Assembly (NCBI GenBank): GCA_040752025.1
Contig: JBFMFR010000054.1
Location: 1-48,923, forward strand
Direction: 5' to 3'
From: JBFMFR01 sp040752025
GTDB lineage: Bacteria > Chloroflexota > Anaerolineae > Anaerolineales > UBA4823
DNA length: 48,923 nt
Shown one piece after another: positions 33,972 to 42,406 of this stretch. Each line of letters begins with the position of its first letter. The stretch's first letter is position 1. The notes beneath the pieces are model-generated. The model was not told the origin of the DNA, ran no database searches, and saw nothing but the letters and a program-made list of their open reading frames with translations. The translations under genes were made by a program, and so were the position numbers.

Positions 33972-34945
33972 ACATCCTGCTCAGCGGTTCGGTGGCGTTC
34001 GATTATCTGATGACCTTCCCGGGGTATTTCCGGGAGCATATCCTGCCCGACCGGCTGCAGTCGATCAGCCTATCGTTCCTGGTGGATTCGATGGTGCGCT
34101 TGCGAGGCGGAATCGCCCCCAACATCGCCTATACTCTGGCACTGTTGGGCGAGCACCCACGCCTGTGGGCAGCGGTGGGCGAGGATTTCGAAGAGTACCG
34201 CACCTGGCTGGAAAGCCAGGGGGTGGATGTTTCAGGGGCGCGCACCATCCCAGGGGTTTTCACGGCCTCTTTCTTTGTAAACACGGATCGCGCTAACGCC
34301 CAGATCGCCAGTTTTTATCCGGGAGCGATGGCGCACGCGGCGCAACTTTCGCTGCGCGAGCTGGAACAAAACCGCCCTGACCTGGTGGTGATCTCGCCGA
34401 ACGACCCGGAAGCCATGAAGCTGTACGTTGTTGAATGCCAGGAGATGGGGTTGGCTTACATCTACGATCCCAGCCAACAGATTGTGCGCCTGACGGGCGA
34501 GGATCTGAAGACGGGCATTCGCGGGGCCCTGGCACTATTTGTCAACGATTATGAGTTTGCTTTGATCGAAAAGATGACCGGCTGGGGGGCGAAGGAGATG
34601 CTGGATGGAAAGCCGGGTGGCTTTGTGGTGGTGACGCGCGGGGAAGCCGGCTCCACGATTTATACGGCTGAGGCAACCTACCAGGCGCCGGTGGTACACC
34701 CGGAGAGTATTGCAGACCCAACGGGCGTGGGCGACGCCTTCCGGGGCGGTTTCTTGCGCGGCTACAGCCTGGGGCTAGATTTTCAAACCTGCGCGGGGAT
34801 GGGAGCGCTGGCGGCGACTTATTGCCTGGAACAAAAGGGGCCGCAGGGGCACAGGTTTACACCGCAGGCGTTTGTCACACGCTTCCGGGAGCATTTCGAT
34901 GACCAGGGCAAGTTAGATATCTTATCTACTGTACAAGACCGGTGA
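33968..34945 (+). CDS. PfkB-family kinase, probable adenosine kinase
   Basis: A 325-residue ribokinase-family kinase. The substrate-binding GG is in LRGGIAPNIA (45-54) and the catalytic base Asp256 in PTGVGDAF (251-258). The overall pattern (SFLVDSMVRLRGG, TDRANAQIASFYPGAM) resembles bacterial adenosine kinases. Between mtnA and ahcY the logical substrate is adenosine released by AhcY, phosphorylated to AMP to pull SAH hydrolysis forward; a methylthioribose-like substrate is less likely. The ATG overlaps the mtnA stop as ATGA, indicating coupled translation. Confidence 0.85.
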   Translation: MNILLSGSVAFDYLMTFPGYFREHILPDRLQSISLSFLVDSMVRLRGGIAPNIAYTLALLGEHPRLWAAVGEDFEEYRTWLESQGVDVSGARTIPGVFTASFFVNTDRANAQIASFYPGAMAHAAQLSLRELEQNRPDLVVISPNDPEAMKLYVVECQEMGLAYIYDPSQQIVRLTGEDLKTGIRGALALFVNDYEFALIEKMTGWGAKEMLDGKPGGFVVVTRGEAGSTIYTAEATYQAPVVHPESIADPTGVGDAFRGGFLRGYSLGLDFQTCAGMGALAATYCLEQKGPQGHRFTPQAFVTRFREHFDDQGKLDILSTVQDR

Positions 34946-34995
34946 GAGATAACCAGGAAATCCTGAAACTGACATACCGAATGGAGAGATGATTG

Positions 34996-36255
34996 ATGGA
35001 AAACTTTGATGTGAAAGATACCAAGCTGGCGGAAGGCGGCCGGCGGCGAATCGATTGGGCCGAACGCGAGATGCCCGTGCTGCGCCTGATCCGCGAGCGC
35101 TTTGCCAAAGAGCGCCCTTTGAGCGGTTTGCGCGTTTCGGCCTGCCTGCACGTAACTACGGAAACAGCTAACCTGATGCACACTTTGCATTTGGGCGGCG
35201 CAGACGTGGTTTTGACGGCTTCGAACCCGCTGTCTACGCAAGACGATGTGGCGGCTTCGCTGGTGACGCACTTCGAGATCCCGGTGTACGCCATCAAGGG
35301 CGAGAACAACGTGACTTATTACAAGCACATCAACGCCGCGCTGGATCACGCGCCGCACATCACCATGGACGATGGCGCTGACCTGGTGAGCACGCTGCAC
35401 AAGGACCGGCGCGAATTACTGCCGGGTGTGGTGGGCGGCACCGAGGAGACCACCACGGGTGTGATCCGCCTGCGGGCGATGGCTGCCGATGGCGCCCTCA
35501 ACTTCCCGGTGGTGGCGGTCAACGACGCCATGACCAAGCACCTCTTCGACAATCGTTATGGCACGGGCCAGTCGACGATCGATGGCATCGTGCGGGCTAC
35601 GAATGTTTTGCTGGCGGGAAAGAATTTTGTGGTCGCGGGTTATGGTTGGTGCGGGCGCGGCCTGGCAATGCGGGCGCGTGGCATGGGCGCCAATGTGATC
35701 GTCACCGAGGTAGACCCGCTGCCGGCGCTCGAAGCGGTGATGGATGGCTTCCGGGTGATGCCGATGGCTGAAGCGGCTCCCATTGGCGACATCTTCGTAA
35801 CCCTGACCGGGGACCTCAACGTGGTCGACCGTCATCACTTCGAGGTGATGAAAGACGGGGCCATCGTGTGCAATTCGGGCCACTTCAACGTAGAGATCAA
35901 CATCCCGGCCCTGGAAGAGATGGCCCAGGATAAGCGCCTGGTGAGGCCGTTCGTTGAGCAGTACGCCCTGCCGGATGGTCGCCTGATCAACCTGCTGGGC
36001 GAGGGGCGCCTGATCAACCTGGCGGCGGCTGAAGGCCACCCGGCCAGCGTGATGGATATGTCCTTTGCCAACCAGGCGCTCAGCCTGGAGTACATGGCGC
36101 GCAACGCCGAGAAGCTGGAGAAGAAAGTTTACAGCGTGCCGGCTGAGATCGACCGCGAGATCGCTCGATTGAAGCTGGACGCGATGAAGGTGAGCATCGA
36201 TACGCTGACCGAAGAGCAGGTGAAGTATCTGAACTCGTGGGAAGAGGGAACATAG
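34996..36255 (+). CDS. ahcY: Adenosylhomocysteinase (SAH hydrolase)
   Basis: A 419-residue NAD-dependent SAH hydrolase splitting S-adenosylhomocysteine into adenosine and homocysteine. Signatures are HVTTETANL (52-60), SNPLSTQDDVA, MDDGADL (124-130), GGTEETTTGV, FDNRYGTGQS and the Rossmann loop GYGWCGRG (215-222). Its length fits the shorter archaeal/bacterial form without the roughly 40-residue insertion found in proteobacterial enzymes. ATG 34996 is preceded by GGAGAG at 7 bases; a TTG 3 bases earlier is less well placed. It closes the operon, 50 bp after the kinase gene, before a strong terminator. Confidence 0.95.
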   Translation: MENFDVKDTKLAEGGRRRIDWAEREMPVLRLIRERFAKERPLSGLRVSACLHVTTETANLMHTLHLGGADVVLTASNPLSTQDDVAASLVTHFEIPVYAIKGENNVTYYKHINAALDHAPHITMDDGADLVSTLHKDRRELLPGVVGGTEETTTGVIRLRAMAADGALNFPVVAVNDAMTKHLFDNRYGTGQSTIDGIVRATNVLLAGKNFVVAGYGWCGRGLAMRARGMGANVIVTEVDPLPALEAVMDGFRVMPMAEAAPIGDIFVTLTGDLNVVDRHHFEVMKDGAIVCNSGHFNVEINIPALEEMAQDKRLVRPFVEQYALPDGRLINLLGEGRLINLAAAEGHPASVMDMSFANQALSLEYMARNAEKLEKKVYSVPAEIDREIARLKLDAMKVSIDTLTEEQVKYLNSWEEGT

Positions 36256-36289
36256 TCCAAGAGCTCGGACTACCGTGGGAGGCATAGAG

Positions 36290-36322
36290 AAAAAACGCCG
36301 GATAATGACTCCGGCGTTTTTT
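36290..36322 (+). terminator. Strong, bidirectional intrinsic terminator
   Basis: A perfect stem ACGCCGGA/TCCGGCGT (within 36295-36317) with a 7-nt loop, flanked by six A on the left and six T on the right. It can end ahcY transcription on the plus strand and the ferritin-like gene transcript on the minus strand. Confidence 0.9.
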
Positions 36323-36378
36323 GTTCTTATAATCTTGCAGTTTTTCTACCAGGTATGGAATAGGATATGCTGTTGTTC

Positions 36379-36879
36379 CTATCCATTTCGTACCATGAGC
36401 AAATCCAGATCCTCATCAAGGGATTGCAAATCTTCCTCGTGCTCAACTTCCTGCTCGAGAATGGTCAACACGATGTTGTAAGTTACCGGATCCGGTTCCC
36501 GAACGATTTGGAGAAGCTTCTGGTACACCTCAATGGCGCATTGTTCGCCCTTGATATTTTGCGCCAAAATTTGTTTGACAACCGGATCTGTAGGGGCTTC
36601 ATACCCGCAGTGGGTATGCTTGAGCCATTCCTCGGGGCTGATAAGCGGTGTCCCGCCTAATTGGATGATGCGCAGCGCCAGCATATCTGCATGTGCCAGT
36701 TCTTCCGTTGCATGCAGGAGGAGCTCAGCAGCGATGGCATCTTTCATGGGGCCTTTGACAATCTTAGCGCCCAACCAATACTGGTAGTAAGCCAGCCATT
36801 CATCAGCAAATGCCTGGTTCAGCAGACCCAGCAACTCATCCACATCCATTCCTACGATTTGACGACCTTTAGTACCCAT
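36379..36879 (-). CDS. Ferritin-like diiron protein (bacterioferritin/Dps superfamily)
   Basis: A 166-residue four-helix protein of the ferritin-like superfamily. Diiron ligand pattern: Glu in NQAFADEWLAYYQYW, the ExxH of EELAHAD, Glu in EQCAIEVYQ, and ExxH of EQEVEHEEDL, so a full di-iron site is likely. It may store iron or detoxify peroxide. AAAGGAG 7 bases before the ATG. It is the last gene of the 12-kb minus-strand metal/redox run, 76 bp after the zinc-ribbon gene. Confidence 0.8.
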   Translation of the reverse strand: MGTKGRQIVGMDVDELLGLLNQAFADEWLAYYQYWLGAKIVKGPMKDAIAAELLLHATEELAHADMLALRIIQLGGTPLISPEEWLKHTHCGYEAPTDPVVKQILAQNIKGEQCAIEVYQKLLQIVREPDPVTYNIVLTILEQEVEHEEDLQSLDEDLDLLMVRNG

Positions 36880-36955
36880 GACAAACTCCTTTCACTTGTT
36901 TTCTTTGAATTGATTTTTCTGTAAATTGCGTCTTTTGCAAATTCTAATCGGGTAT

Positions 36956-37321
36956 TCAAACCTCCCACAGGCAGATGATCTTTTTACCTGCTCGCATCTG
37001 GCCGCGTATCTTTTCCATATGGCGCAGCGTGGCAAGTTCTCTCTCCAGCTCAGGCAATTTCATCTGAAGCCTATCCGCTAAAGCGCCTGTTTCTATGCCT
37101 CCTGTTTCCTCTAACACCTGAAGGATGCTTGTTTGTGCCAGGCTCAATCCCGTATCTGCACCATCAATTTGTGATAGTGTTTGTGCACTCCGCACAGCCC
37201 ACGGGTCACAGGCGCGCGCAGGCGATAGGACTTGCATGTAACATTCTTCGCAAAGCGTTCTACCGAAATGCTCCATCTCTTCCCCATCGGGGATTTGCTC
37301 GCCACACCGGTCACATCTCAT
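36956..37321 (-). CDS. Zinc-ribbon plus winged-helix-like small protein
   Basis: A 121-residue protein with a treble-clef type zinc site at the N-terminus (CDRCGEQIPDGE...TLCEECY: CxxC plus CxxC), followed by a C-terminal region that looks like a winged helix (SLAQTSILQVLEETGGIETGALADRLQM). It may be a metal-responsive DNA-binding protein; I recognise no named family. ATG 37321 is preferred over 37333 because a minus-strand TATAAT (37332-37337, with ATCACA 17 bp upstream) overlaps the earlier ATG, which suggests a near-leaderless transcript from an internal promoter. Confidence 0.6.
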   Translation of the reverse strand: MRCDRCGEQIPDGEEMEHFGRTLCEECYMQVLSPARACDPWAVRSAQTLSQIDGADTGLSLAQTSILQVLEETGGIETGALADRLQMKLPELERELATLRHMEKIRGQMRAGKKIICLWEV

Positions 37322-37349
37322 CGTAAACCCCATTATAGCTCAAGTACTT

Positions 37350-37562
37350 TCACATGTGATGTGTGTGTCCATGTTCATGAGCAGGCGCTCCATCTAATTT
37401 CTTCAACGCAGCAGCCAGAGCCTGGTTTACGCGGTCCATTTGCTCAGCTGCTTCTTGCAGGTGAACTGCTGCATCGCCAGCTGCCTCAGAATACCCCATG
37501 AACTCCTGGGCGTGTTCCTGGTTGTGCTCAATCCAATGTGGAATCAATATTCTCAGCTTCAT
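37350..37562 (-). CDS. Small His-tailed protein, CooT-associated (DUF8180-like)
   Basis: A 70-residue helical protein starting MKLRILIPHWIEHNQEHAQEF and ending in a histidine-rich tail HEHGHTHHM. The conserved HN-EHA-EF pattern and its place directly after cooT match small proteins found beside CooT in anaerobes. The His tail suggests nickel or another divalent metal. The start is ambiguous: ATG 37574 is 12 bases earlier. Either start overlaps the end of cooT by 35-47 bp, unusually long for this cluster. Confidence 0.65.
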   Translation of the reverse strand: MKLRILIPHWIEHNQEHAQEFMGYSEAAGDAAVHLQEAAEQMDRVNQALAAALKKLDGAPAHEHGHTHHM

Positions 37563-37764
37563 TTGTTCTTTCATGGCTCTCTACTTCATTCAGCGATTCG
37601 AGAAAAATTCGATGTTTGATCAGATCAATCTGGCGGATGGATGCAGGGATTATCTGTACCGGCTCAAAGAGGGTCACCAAACGTACTCCCTCGGGCAGTG
37701 GTTCGACAATCATTACATCTTTCATGATTTCTTTTTCATCTAGAAAAACTGTTGCCTGGCACAT
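37528..37764 (-). CDS. cooT: CooT-like nickel-binding protein
   Basis: A 78-residue protein beginning MCQATVFLD, with Cys2 invariant in CooT, followed by VEPLPEGVRLVTLFEPVQIIPASIRQIDLIKHRIFLE, matching the CooT beta-barrel. CooT is an accessory protein for nickel insertion into carbon monoxide dehydrogenase; the homodimer binds one Ni(II) through Cys2. AAGGAG precedes the ATG. No CODH gene is in the window, so the client enzyme is elsewhere or different. The last 20 residues (ESHERTNEAENIDSTLD) exceed the usual length. Confidence 0.8.
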   Translation of the reverse strand: MCQATVFLDEKEIMKDVMIVEPLPEGVRLVTLFEPVQIIPASIRQIDLIKHRIFLESLNEVESHERTNEAENIDSTLD

Positions 37765-37768
37765 AGCT

Positions 37769-38098
37769 TTACTCCTTATTGCTCAAGTTTGGCGCTATTT
37801 CAAAGCTAATTTCAGGCGCAGATCCAAAATACGCTCCATCAACACGTTGATGATATTTTTTTTGAATCATGAAGCCTAACGCGCAATCTTGCTGCATCAA
37901 TTCGCGCAAGAGAAGCACATCGACCTCCTCACCTTTTACCAGGAAGTATAGATACTTTCCTGGCTCACCCTCGTTGAAAAGGGTATGCCCTGGTAGATAA
38001 CATACTGCATTGGCAAACTGAGCTATCGATTTTAGTTTTTCCTCAGGTAGACCACGAAAGCAGGGGTAATTTTGCAAGAACCTCGCGTCTGTTGGCAT
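37769..38098 (-). pseudogene. Damaged cyclic-nucleotide-binding-domain gene (internal deletion plus A8 frameshift)
   Basis: The 109-residue frame begins like a cNMP-binding domain (FRGLPEEKLKSIAQFA, GEPGKYLYFLVKGE), then jumps straight to LRELMQQDCALGFMIQK, the C-terminal helices of the same family, so about 55-60 residues of the beta barrel including the phosphate-binding cassette are missing. Beyond an A8 run (37856-37863 on the plus strand as T8) the frame turns non-family-like. Removing one A restores NIINVLMERILDLRLKLALK and a stop at 37795-37797, as expected for the family. GGAGG 6 bases before the ATG is intact. It probably no longer binds cyclic nucleotides. Confidence 0.7.
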
Positions 38099-38133
38099 AA
38101 CATACCTCCATTTCCTATTGAAACTGTTGAGGG

Positions 38134-40839
38134 CTAAATCTCATTTGTTTGCTCGCTCCTGGCGTTCTTGGCGCCAAAGGGCAGGGGTGGAAGAGCCTCG
38201 GCCACGCGGACGCGGGCATCCACGATAGAGATTCCCTTCCCCTCGGGCAATACAATCACAGGGTTGAGGTCTAATTCGCCTATTTCCATAACACCTTCTA
38301 CCAGCGCACCCACCCTGAGGATAATTTGCTCAAGCGCAGTGATATCGTAACGCGGTCCGCCGCGATAACCGTTGAGAAGAGGAAATGTCTTCAGCGAACG
38401 GATCATTTCTTTGGCATCTTGATCGGTCAGCGGTGTGATGCGAATGGCAATATCTTTTAGCAGCTCGACAAGAACTCCGCCAGCGCTGCAAACCATGATT
38501 GGCCCAAAGACCGGGTCATGCGTGACGCCTACGAGCATCTCGATACCCGCGGGCGCCATAGGCTGGATAACAAAACCTACCCCTTTCAATCCTGCCGCAT
38601 CCAGTTTTGCCAACATCGCTTCAGCCGCCTTTTCCGTTTCATTTTCCCCCTCCAGCGAAAGGCGAACTGCGCCGGCCTCTGTTTTGTGCACCAATCCGGG
38701 AGCGACTGCTTTCAGAGCAAGTTTCCCGCCCAATTCATTTGCGACCAGCCCGGCCTCTTTTGGGGTGGCGGCGTGCCGCGTTTTCACCAGTGGAATGCCA
38801 TAGCAATTAAGTAGATTCTCGGTCTCCTCATAAGTGAGCCAACGTTCTCCATCTCGTAAGGCATGAGCAACGATTGCTACAGCTTCTTCTCTGCGAACAT
38901 CGGAGAATTTCACGGTATTTCCTTCAGGCGTGGCCAGCCATTTGCCGTAATGCACCGCGCCTGCCAGGGCACGCGCCGCCGTTTCTGGAAATGGATAGGA
39001 AGGAATGCGAATCTGACCATCTGAGAGTATCTCGGGCGAACCGTGGCTTGCCATGAACGTGCTAAGAATTGGAATGCGCCCGTCGATGGCTTTCGCTGCC
39101 TTCAAAATCTCACTGGCTACTTCTTCTGGGCGAAGAGCCATGGGTGGGATGAAGATGATGATCAGAGCATCAACATTTGGATCTTTGGCCACAGTGTAGA
39201 TAGAGCGTGCATAATCGCTGGATGAGGCGGATGCTACCATGTCCACAGGATTTCTCACCCCAGCCGCTGGCGAGAGAAAACTCATGAGCGTAGCCTGTGT
39301 GTCAGTGGCCAATTCAGGCACTTGGAGTCCGAGATCTTCACAAGCATCGGCTGCCAGGATACCCGCCCCGCCAGCATTGGTGATAATCGCCACGCGATTG
39401 TCTCGGGGAACAGGTTGCGTTGTGAGTAGGGCGGCTACATCGAACATTTCAGCCAGGACGTCTGTGCGGATGACTCCGGCCTGGCGAAAGAGGGCATCCA
39501 CTGTGAAATCAGAAGCGGCCACCAGGGCGCCTGTATGGCTTTGGGTTGCCCGAAAACCGGCCGCCGAGCGCCCGCCTTTTACAGCAATGATCGGCTTTTT
39601 TCTGGCTGTCCGCCGGGCAATACGGGTAAATTTTCTCGGATTGCCGAAGGATTCCAGGTAAAGAAGGATCAGGTTAGTGTTGTCATCATTCTCCCAGTAT
39701 TGGATAAGATCATTACCGGAAATATCCGCCTTATTCCCAACAGAAACAAAGGTTGACATGCCCAGACCTAACCGGGTGGCGTAGTCAATGATGGCTATGC
39801 CCAAAGCCCCAGATTGCGAGAGAAAACCAATTTTCCCCAGGATAGGCTTATAAAGAGAAAACTGCCCATTGAGGTTTATTTTGGGATCGGTATTGATGAT
39901 CCCCATGCAATTGGGTCCAATGAGGCGCATACCGGTTTCGCGGCAAATATTCACCAGTTCCTGTTGCATCTGGGCACCTGCTTCACCTGCCTCTGCAAAG
40001 CCCGCCGAAATAACCACCAGCGCGCTCACTCTTTTTTGAGCACATTCCCTGGCAACTGGCAACACCACCTGGGCAGGTACAACGATGAAGGCAAGATCAA
40101 CAAGGCCTGGACAATCGATTACAGAAGGGTAGGCCACAACCGATTGAACTACATCTGCCTTGGCATTTACTGGATAGACCGGCCCCTGGAATCCAGCCTC
40201 CAGGATATTCCGAAAGAGTTCGCCGCTGATACCACCGCGCTGGCGCGATGCACCAATGATTGCGATCCCGCGGGGCTCAAAGAACTTTTCCATGGCGGCT
40301 ACCGCAGCAACGGCCTCGCGCTGCTCGAACCGTACCAGTGCATCGGGGAGGAGAGAAGCCGGAAAAGTAACATGTATGAATCCTGGCTCACTTGTCAGAA
40401 CCGTTGGGAAACCCAGCTCGCGCACGACTCGCAGCATGCGAGCGTTTTCTGGCACCACTTGCGCTTCCAGCAACGATATTCCGGCCGAGATCGCGGCCTG
40501 GGCAAGCTGTCCCAAAAGAATGGTGCCTAAACCTTTCTCCTGATAGGTATCGGCGACAATTACGCCAATGTCAGCCCTACCTGGTAGGGATGCTGTATAT
40601 ATTGCATGACCGATAACCATTCCCTCCCGCAGAACAAGCAGTGCAAACTTTTCTGGGCCAGGCATCAACTCTTTCACCAGCTCTTCTGGTTTTATGGCAT
40701 GGAAGAAGCGCAGGTAGATGCTCTCTTCAGAGAGTTTCTCGATGAAGTTGACCAGAAGAGCCTGGTCCTCGGCGCGTACTGGCCGTACATAAGCCAGAGA
40801 GCCATCCTTTAGAACAATATCCGTCTCAAATGGTTTCAT
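38134..40839 (-). CDS. GNAT / ADP-forming acyl-CoA synthetase fusion
   Basis: A 901-residue protein. Domain 1 (5-165) is a GNAT acetyltransferase with the CoA loop QEKGLGT (100-106). Then follow a CoA-binding domain (about 184-310, GIAIIGAS), two succinyl-CoA-synthetase-like flavodoxin domains with SHTGAL carrying the phospho-His435, and a C-terminal ATP-grasp domain (about 665-890). This matches acetate-CoA ligase (ADP-forming) subunits fused alpha to beta, with GNAT at the front as in type II Pat acetyltransferases. Because the phospho-His is kept, synthetase activity is plausible: acetyl-CoA + ADP + Pi to acetate + ATP, coupled to lysine acetylation. ATG overlaps the universal-stress gene stop (ATGA). 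Confidence 0.85.
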   Translation of the reverse strand: MKPFETDIVLKDGSLAYVRPVRAEDQALLVNFIEKLSEESIYLRFFHAIKPEELVKELMPGPEKFALLVLREGMVIGHAIYTASLPGRADIGVIVADTYQEKGLGTILLGQLAQAAISAGISLLEAQVVPENARMLRVVRELGFPTVLTSEPGFIHVTFPASLLPDALVRFEQREAVAAVAAMEKFFEPRGIAIIGASRQRGGISGELFRNILEAGFQGPVYPVNAKADVVQSVVAYPSVIDCPGLVDLAFIVVPAQVVLPVARECAQKRVSALVVISAGFAEAGEAGAQMQQELVNICRETGMRLIGPNCMGIINTDPKINLNGQFSLYKPILGKIGFLSQSGALGIAIIDYATRLGLGMSTFVSVGNKADISGNDLIQYWENDDNTNLILLYLESFGNPRKFTRIARRTARKKPIIAVKGGRSAAGFRATQSHTGALVAASDFTVDALFRQAGVIRTDVLAEMFDVAALLTTQPVPRDNRVAIITNAGGAGILAADACEDLGLQVPELATDTQATLMSFLSPAAGVRNPVDMVASASSSDYARSIYTVAKDPNVDALIIIFIPPMALRPEEVASEILKAAKAIDGRIPILSTFMASHGSPEILSDGQIRIPSYPFPETAARALAGAVHYGKWLATPEGNTVKFSDVRREEAVAIVAHALRDGERWLTYEETENLLNCYGIPLVKTRHAATPKEAGLVANELGGKLALKAVAPGLVHKTEAGAVRLSLEGENETEKAAEAMLAKLDAAGLKGVGFVIQPMAPAGIEMLVGVTHDPVFGPIMVCSAGGVLVELLKDIAIRITPLTDQDAKEMIRSLKTFPLLNGYRGGPRYDITALEQIILRVGALVEGVMEIGELDLNPVIVLPEGKGISIVDARVRVAEALPPLPFGAKNARSEQTNEI

Positions 40840-41360
40840 GCGAATGTCTGCCTGTCCTGCAGGGGCGTATAGTGCTCCAGAATAGCGCCAGGGATGATTG
40901 CTTGATGTCGCACCATAATCACCGTTACCGGCGACTCATGTAACACGCGAGAAGCAATTGACCCCATTATGCATCTGGTGCACTTGCTTTGACTGCACAT
41001 TGCCAAAGCAATCAAATCAGCCTGGAGGCGATTGGTAGATTCAAAGATACTTTCTACGATTGGCCCTTCGCATACCTCTATGGTTACTTCTACACCAGTT
41101 GAAACCAGCTTTGCCATCACTTTCTCGAGGTAACCTTCTACTTCACTGTAAATTGAGTCTTTCTCATCCTGGATCTTTTTCATAAGGTCAGGGTCTAGAG
41201 CTGAATCCTCGTAAACATTTGAATACAGCGTATAGGGGTATTCTACAACGCGTAAAAGTACGATTTCGGCTTGATTCGATTTGGCAAGCATACTGATCAG
41301 CGGCAGAACTCCTTCTGACTGCTTTGATCCATCCAGAGGAACCAGAATTTTCTTATACAT
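40836..41360 (-). CDS. Universal stress protein with cysteine-substituted nucleotide loop
   Basis: A 174-residue single-domain UspA-family protein: ILVPLDGS at the start and MGSIASRVLHESPVTVIMVR at the end are typical. The ATP-binding loop, normally like HGRSGLSRWLLGS, reads MCSQSKCTRCIMGS, with Cys122, Cys127 and Cys130. The cysteines could bind metal or sense redox state instead of, or along with, nucleotide. AAGGAAG precedes the ATG. It is translationally coupled to the GNAT-synthetase fusion, so it may modulate that enzyme. Confidence 0.85.
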   Translation of the reverse strand: MYKKILVPLDGSKQSEGVLPLISMLAKSNQAEIVLLRVVEYPYTLYSNVYEDSALDPDLMKKIQDEKDSIYSEVEGYLEKVMAKLVSTGVEVTIEVCEGPIVESIFESTNRLQADLIALAMCSQSKCTRCIMGSIASRVLHESPVTVIMVRHQAIIPGAILEHYTPLQDRQTFA

Positions 41361-41428
41361 AACTCTTCCTTGCTCTCTATAAAAATGTAGGTTTCATCGA
41401 ACACAAGCACAAAAAGGTGGGCAGCAAA

Positions 41429-42394
41429 TCAATCTCGTTTGGGTTTATCGATGGGGTAGCGCGCAAATGCTGCGCTCCAAAAACGCGTTCCATAGCGTTC
41501 TACAACCTGCGCCTGGCCGCTGGCTTCTAAATCTTTCAACGTTTGGCTCACCTTTTGCGGCGACCAGCGGCCCAAGGTGCGTTCGAGTTCTTCCTGGCGC
41601 ATGGGGTGGCGGGTGATGATTCCAATTACAGCATCTACCAGGTTATCGTTGCCGCCCAGGTCGAAACTTCCTGCAGCCGGGTGGATCACCTCGGCGCTAT
41701 TTCCCAGGATGGCTATGGCCTGCATCAAACTCTCTTCATGCGGTAGCTGCACCCAGGGCTCTGCCGGCGGTCGCGTGGGCAGTGTGATTTGCACGGCATC
41801 TGGCCGGATGCGCTGCAGCACTTTGGCGATATCCCACAGCGCCTGCGGAGTATCATTCAATCCCTGTATCAGCATAACTTCGATTAAGAACTGTCCTCGA
41901 TACTCTTCCCGAAAAGCAACATACCCCTCCACCAACAGATCGAAAGTAATATCCGGGTGAGGCCGGTTGATCTTGCGGTAGAGTCTGGCTGTTCCGGCGT
42001 CCAGAGTGGGCAAGACCGCATCTGCGACAACCAGCTCCTCACGGACTTGTGGCAAATGCAACAAGGACCCGTTGGTAATTACAGCCACAGGCAAGTGGGT
42101 TAACCGTTTCGCTTTTCGGATCATCCAGCCAATGCTGGCATGCAAGGTTGTTTCTCCTGAACCGACAAACGTGACCCAATCAATTTCGCCTGGCTTGTGA
42201 GCGGCTAAAGCCTGTTCAACCTCGGCTACGATATCTTCGCGGGGAAAATACTCGCGCCGTTTATTCGTCATTGGGACACTGCGTCCCAACTGGCAGTACA
42301 CGCAGTTCCAGTTACAGGTTTTAGGCGGAATAGGATCAATTCCCAGGGATTGCCCTAGCCGCCGTGAAGGCACCGGCCCAAAAACGTATTTCAT
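41429..42394 (-). CDS. Radical SAM protein with C-terminal winged-helix region
   Basis: A 321-residue protein. The [4Fe-4S]-SAM motif CxxxCxxC is at Cys27, Cys31 and Cys34 (TCNWNCVYCQLG), with the GPVPSRRLG start and the GSGETTLH glycine motif typical of a group of uncharacterised anaerobe proteins. Residues 240-310 look like a winged helix (DAVIGIITRHPMRQEELERTLGRWSPQKVSQTLKDLE). It may modify a protein or an RNA; nothing fixes the substrate. GGAG precedes the ATG. It is followed after 68 bp by the stress-protein gene. Confidence 0.8.
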   Translation of the reverse strand: MKYVFGPVPSRRLGQSLGIDPIPPKTCNWNCVYCQLGRSVPMTNKRREYFPREDIVAEVEQALAAHKPGEIDWVTFVGSGETTLHASIGWMIRKAKRLTHLPVAVITNGSLLHLPQVREELVVADAVLPTLDAGTARLYRKINRPHPDITFDLLVEGYVAFREEYRGQFLIEVMLIQGLNDTPQALWDIAKVLQRIRPDAVQITLPTRPPAEPWVQLPHEESLMQAIAILGNSAEVIHPAAGSFDLGGNDNLVDAVIGIITRHPMRQEELERTLGRWSPQKVSQTLKDLEASGQAQVVERYGTRFWSAAFARYPIDKPKRD

Positions 42395-42406
42395 GGCTTT
42401 ACTCCT

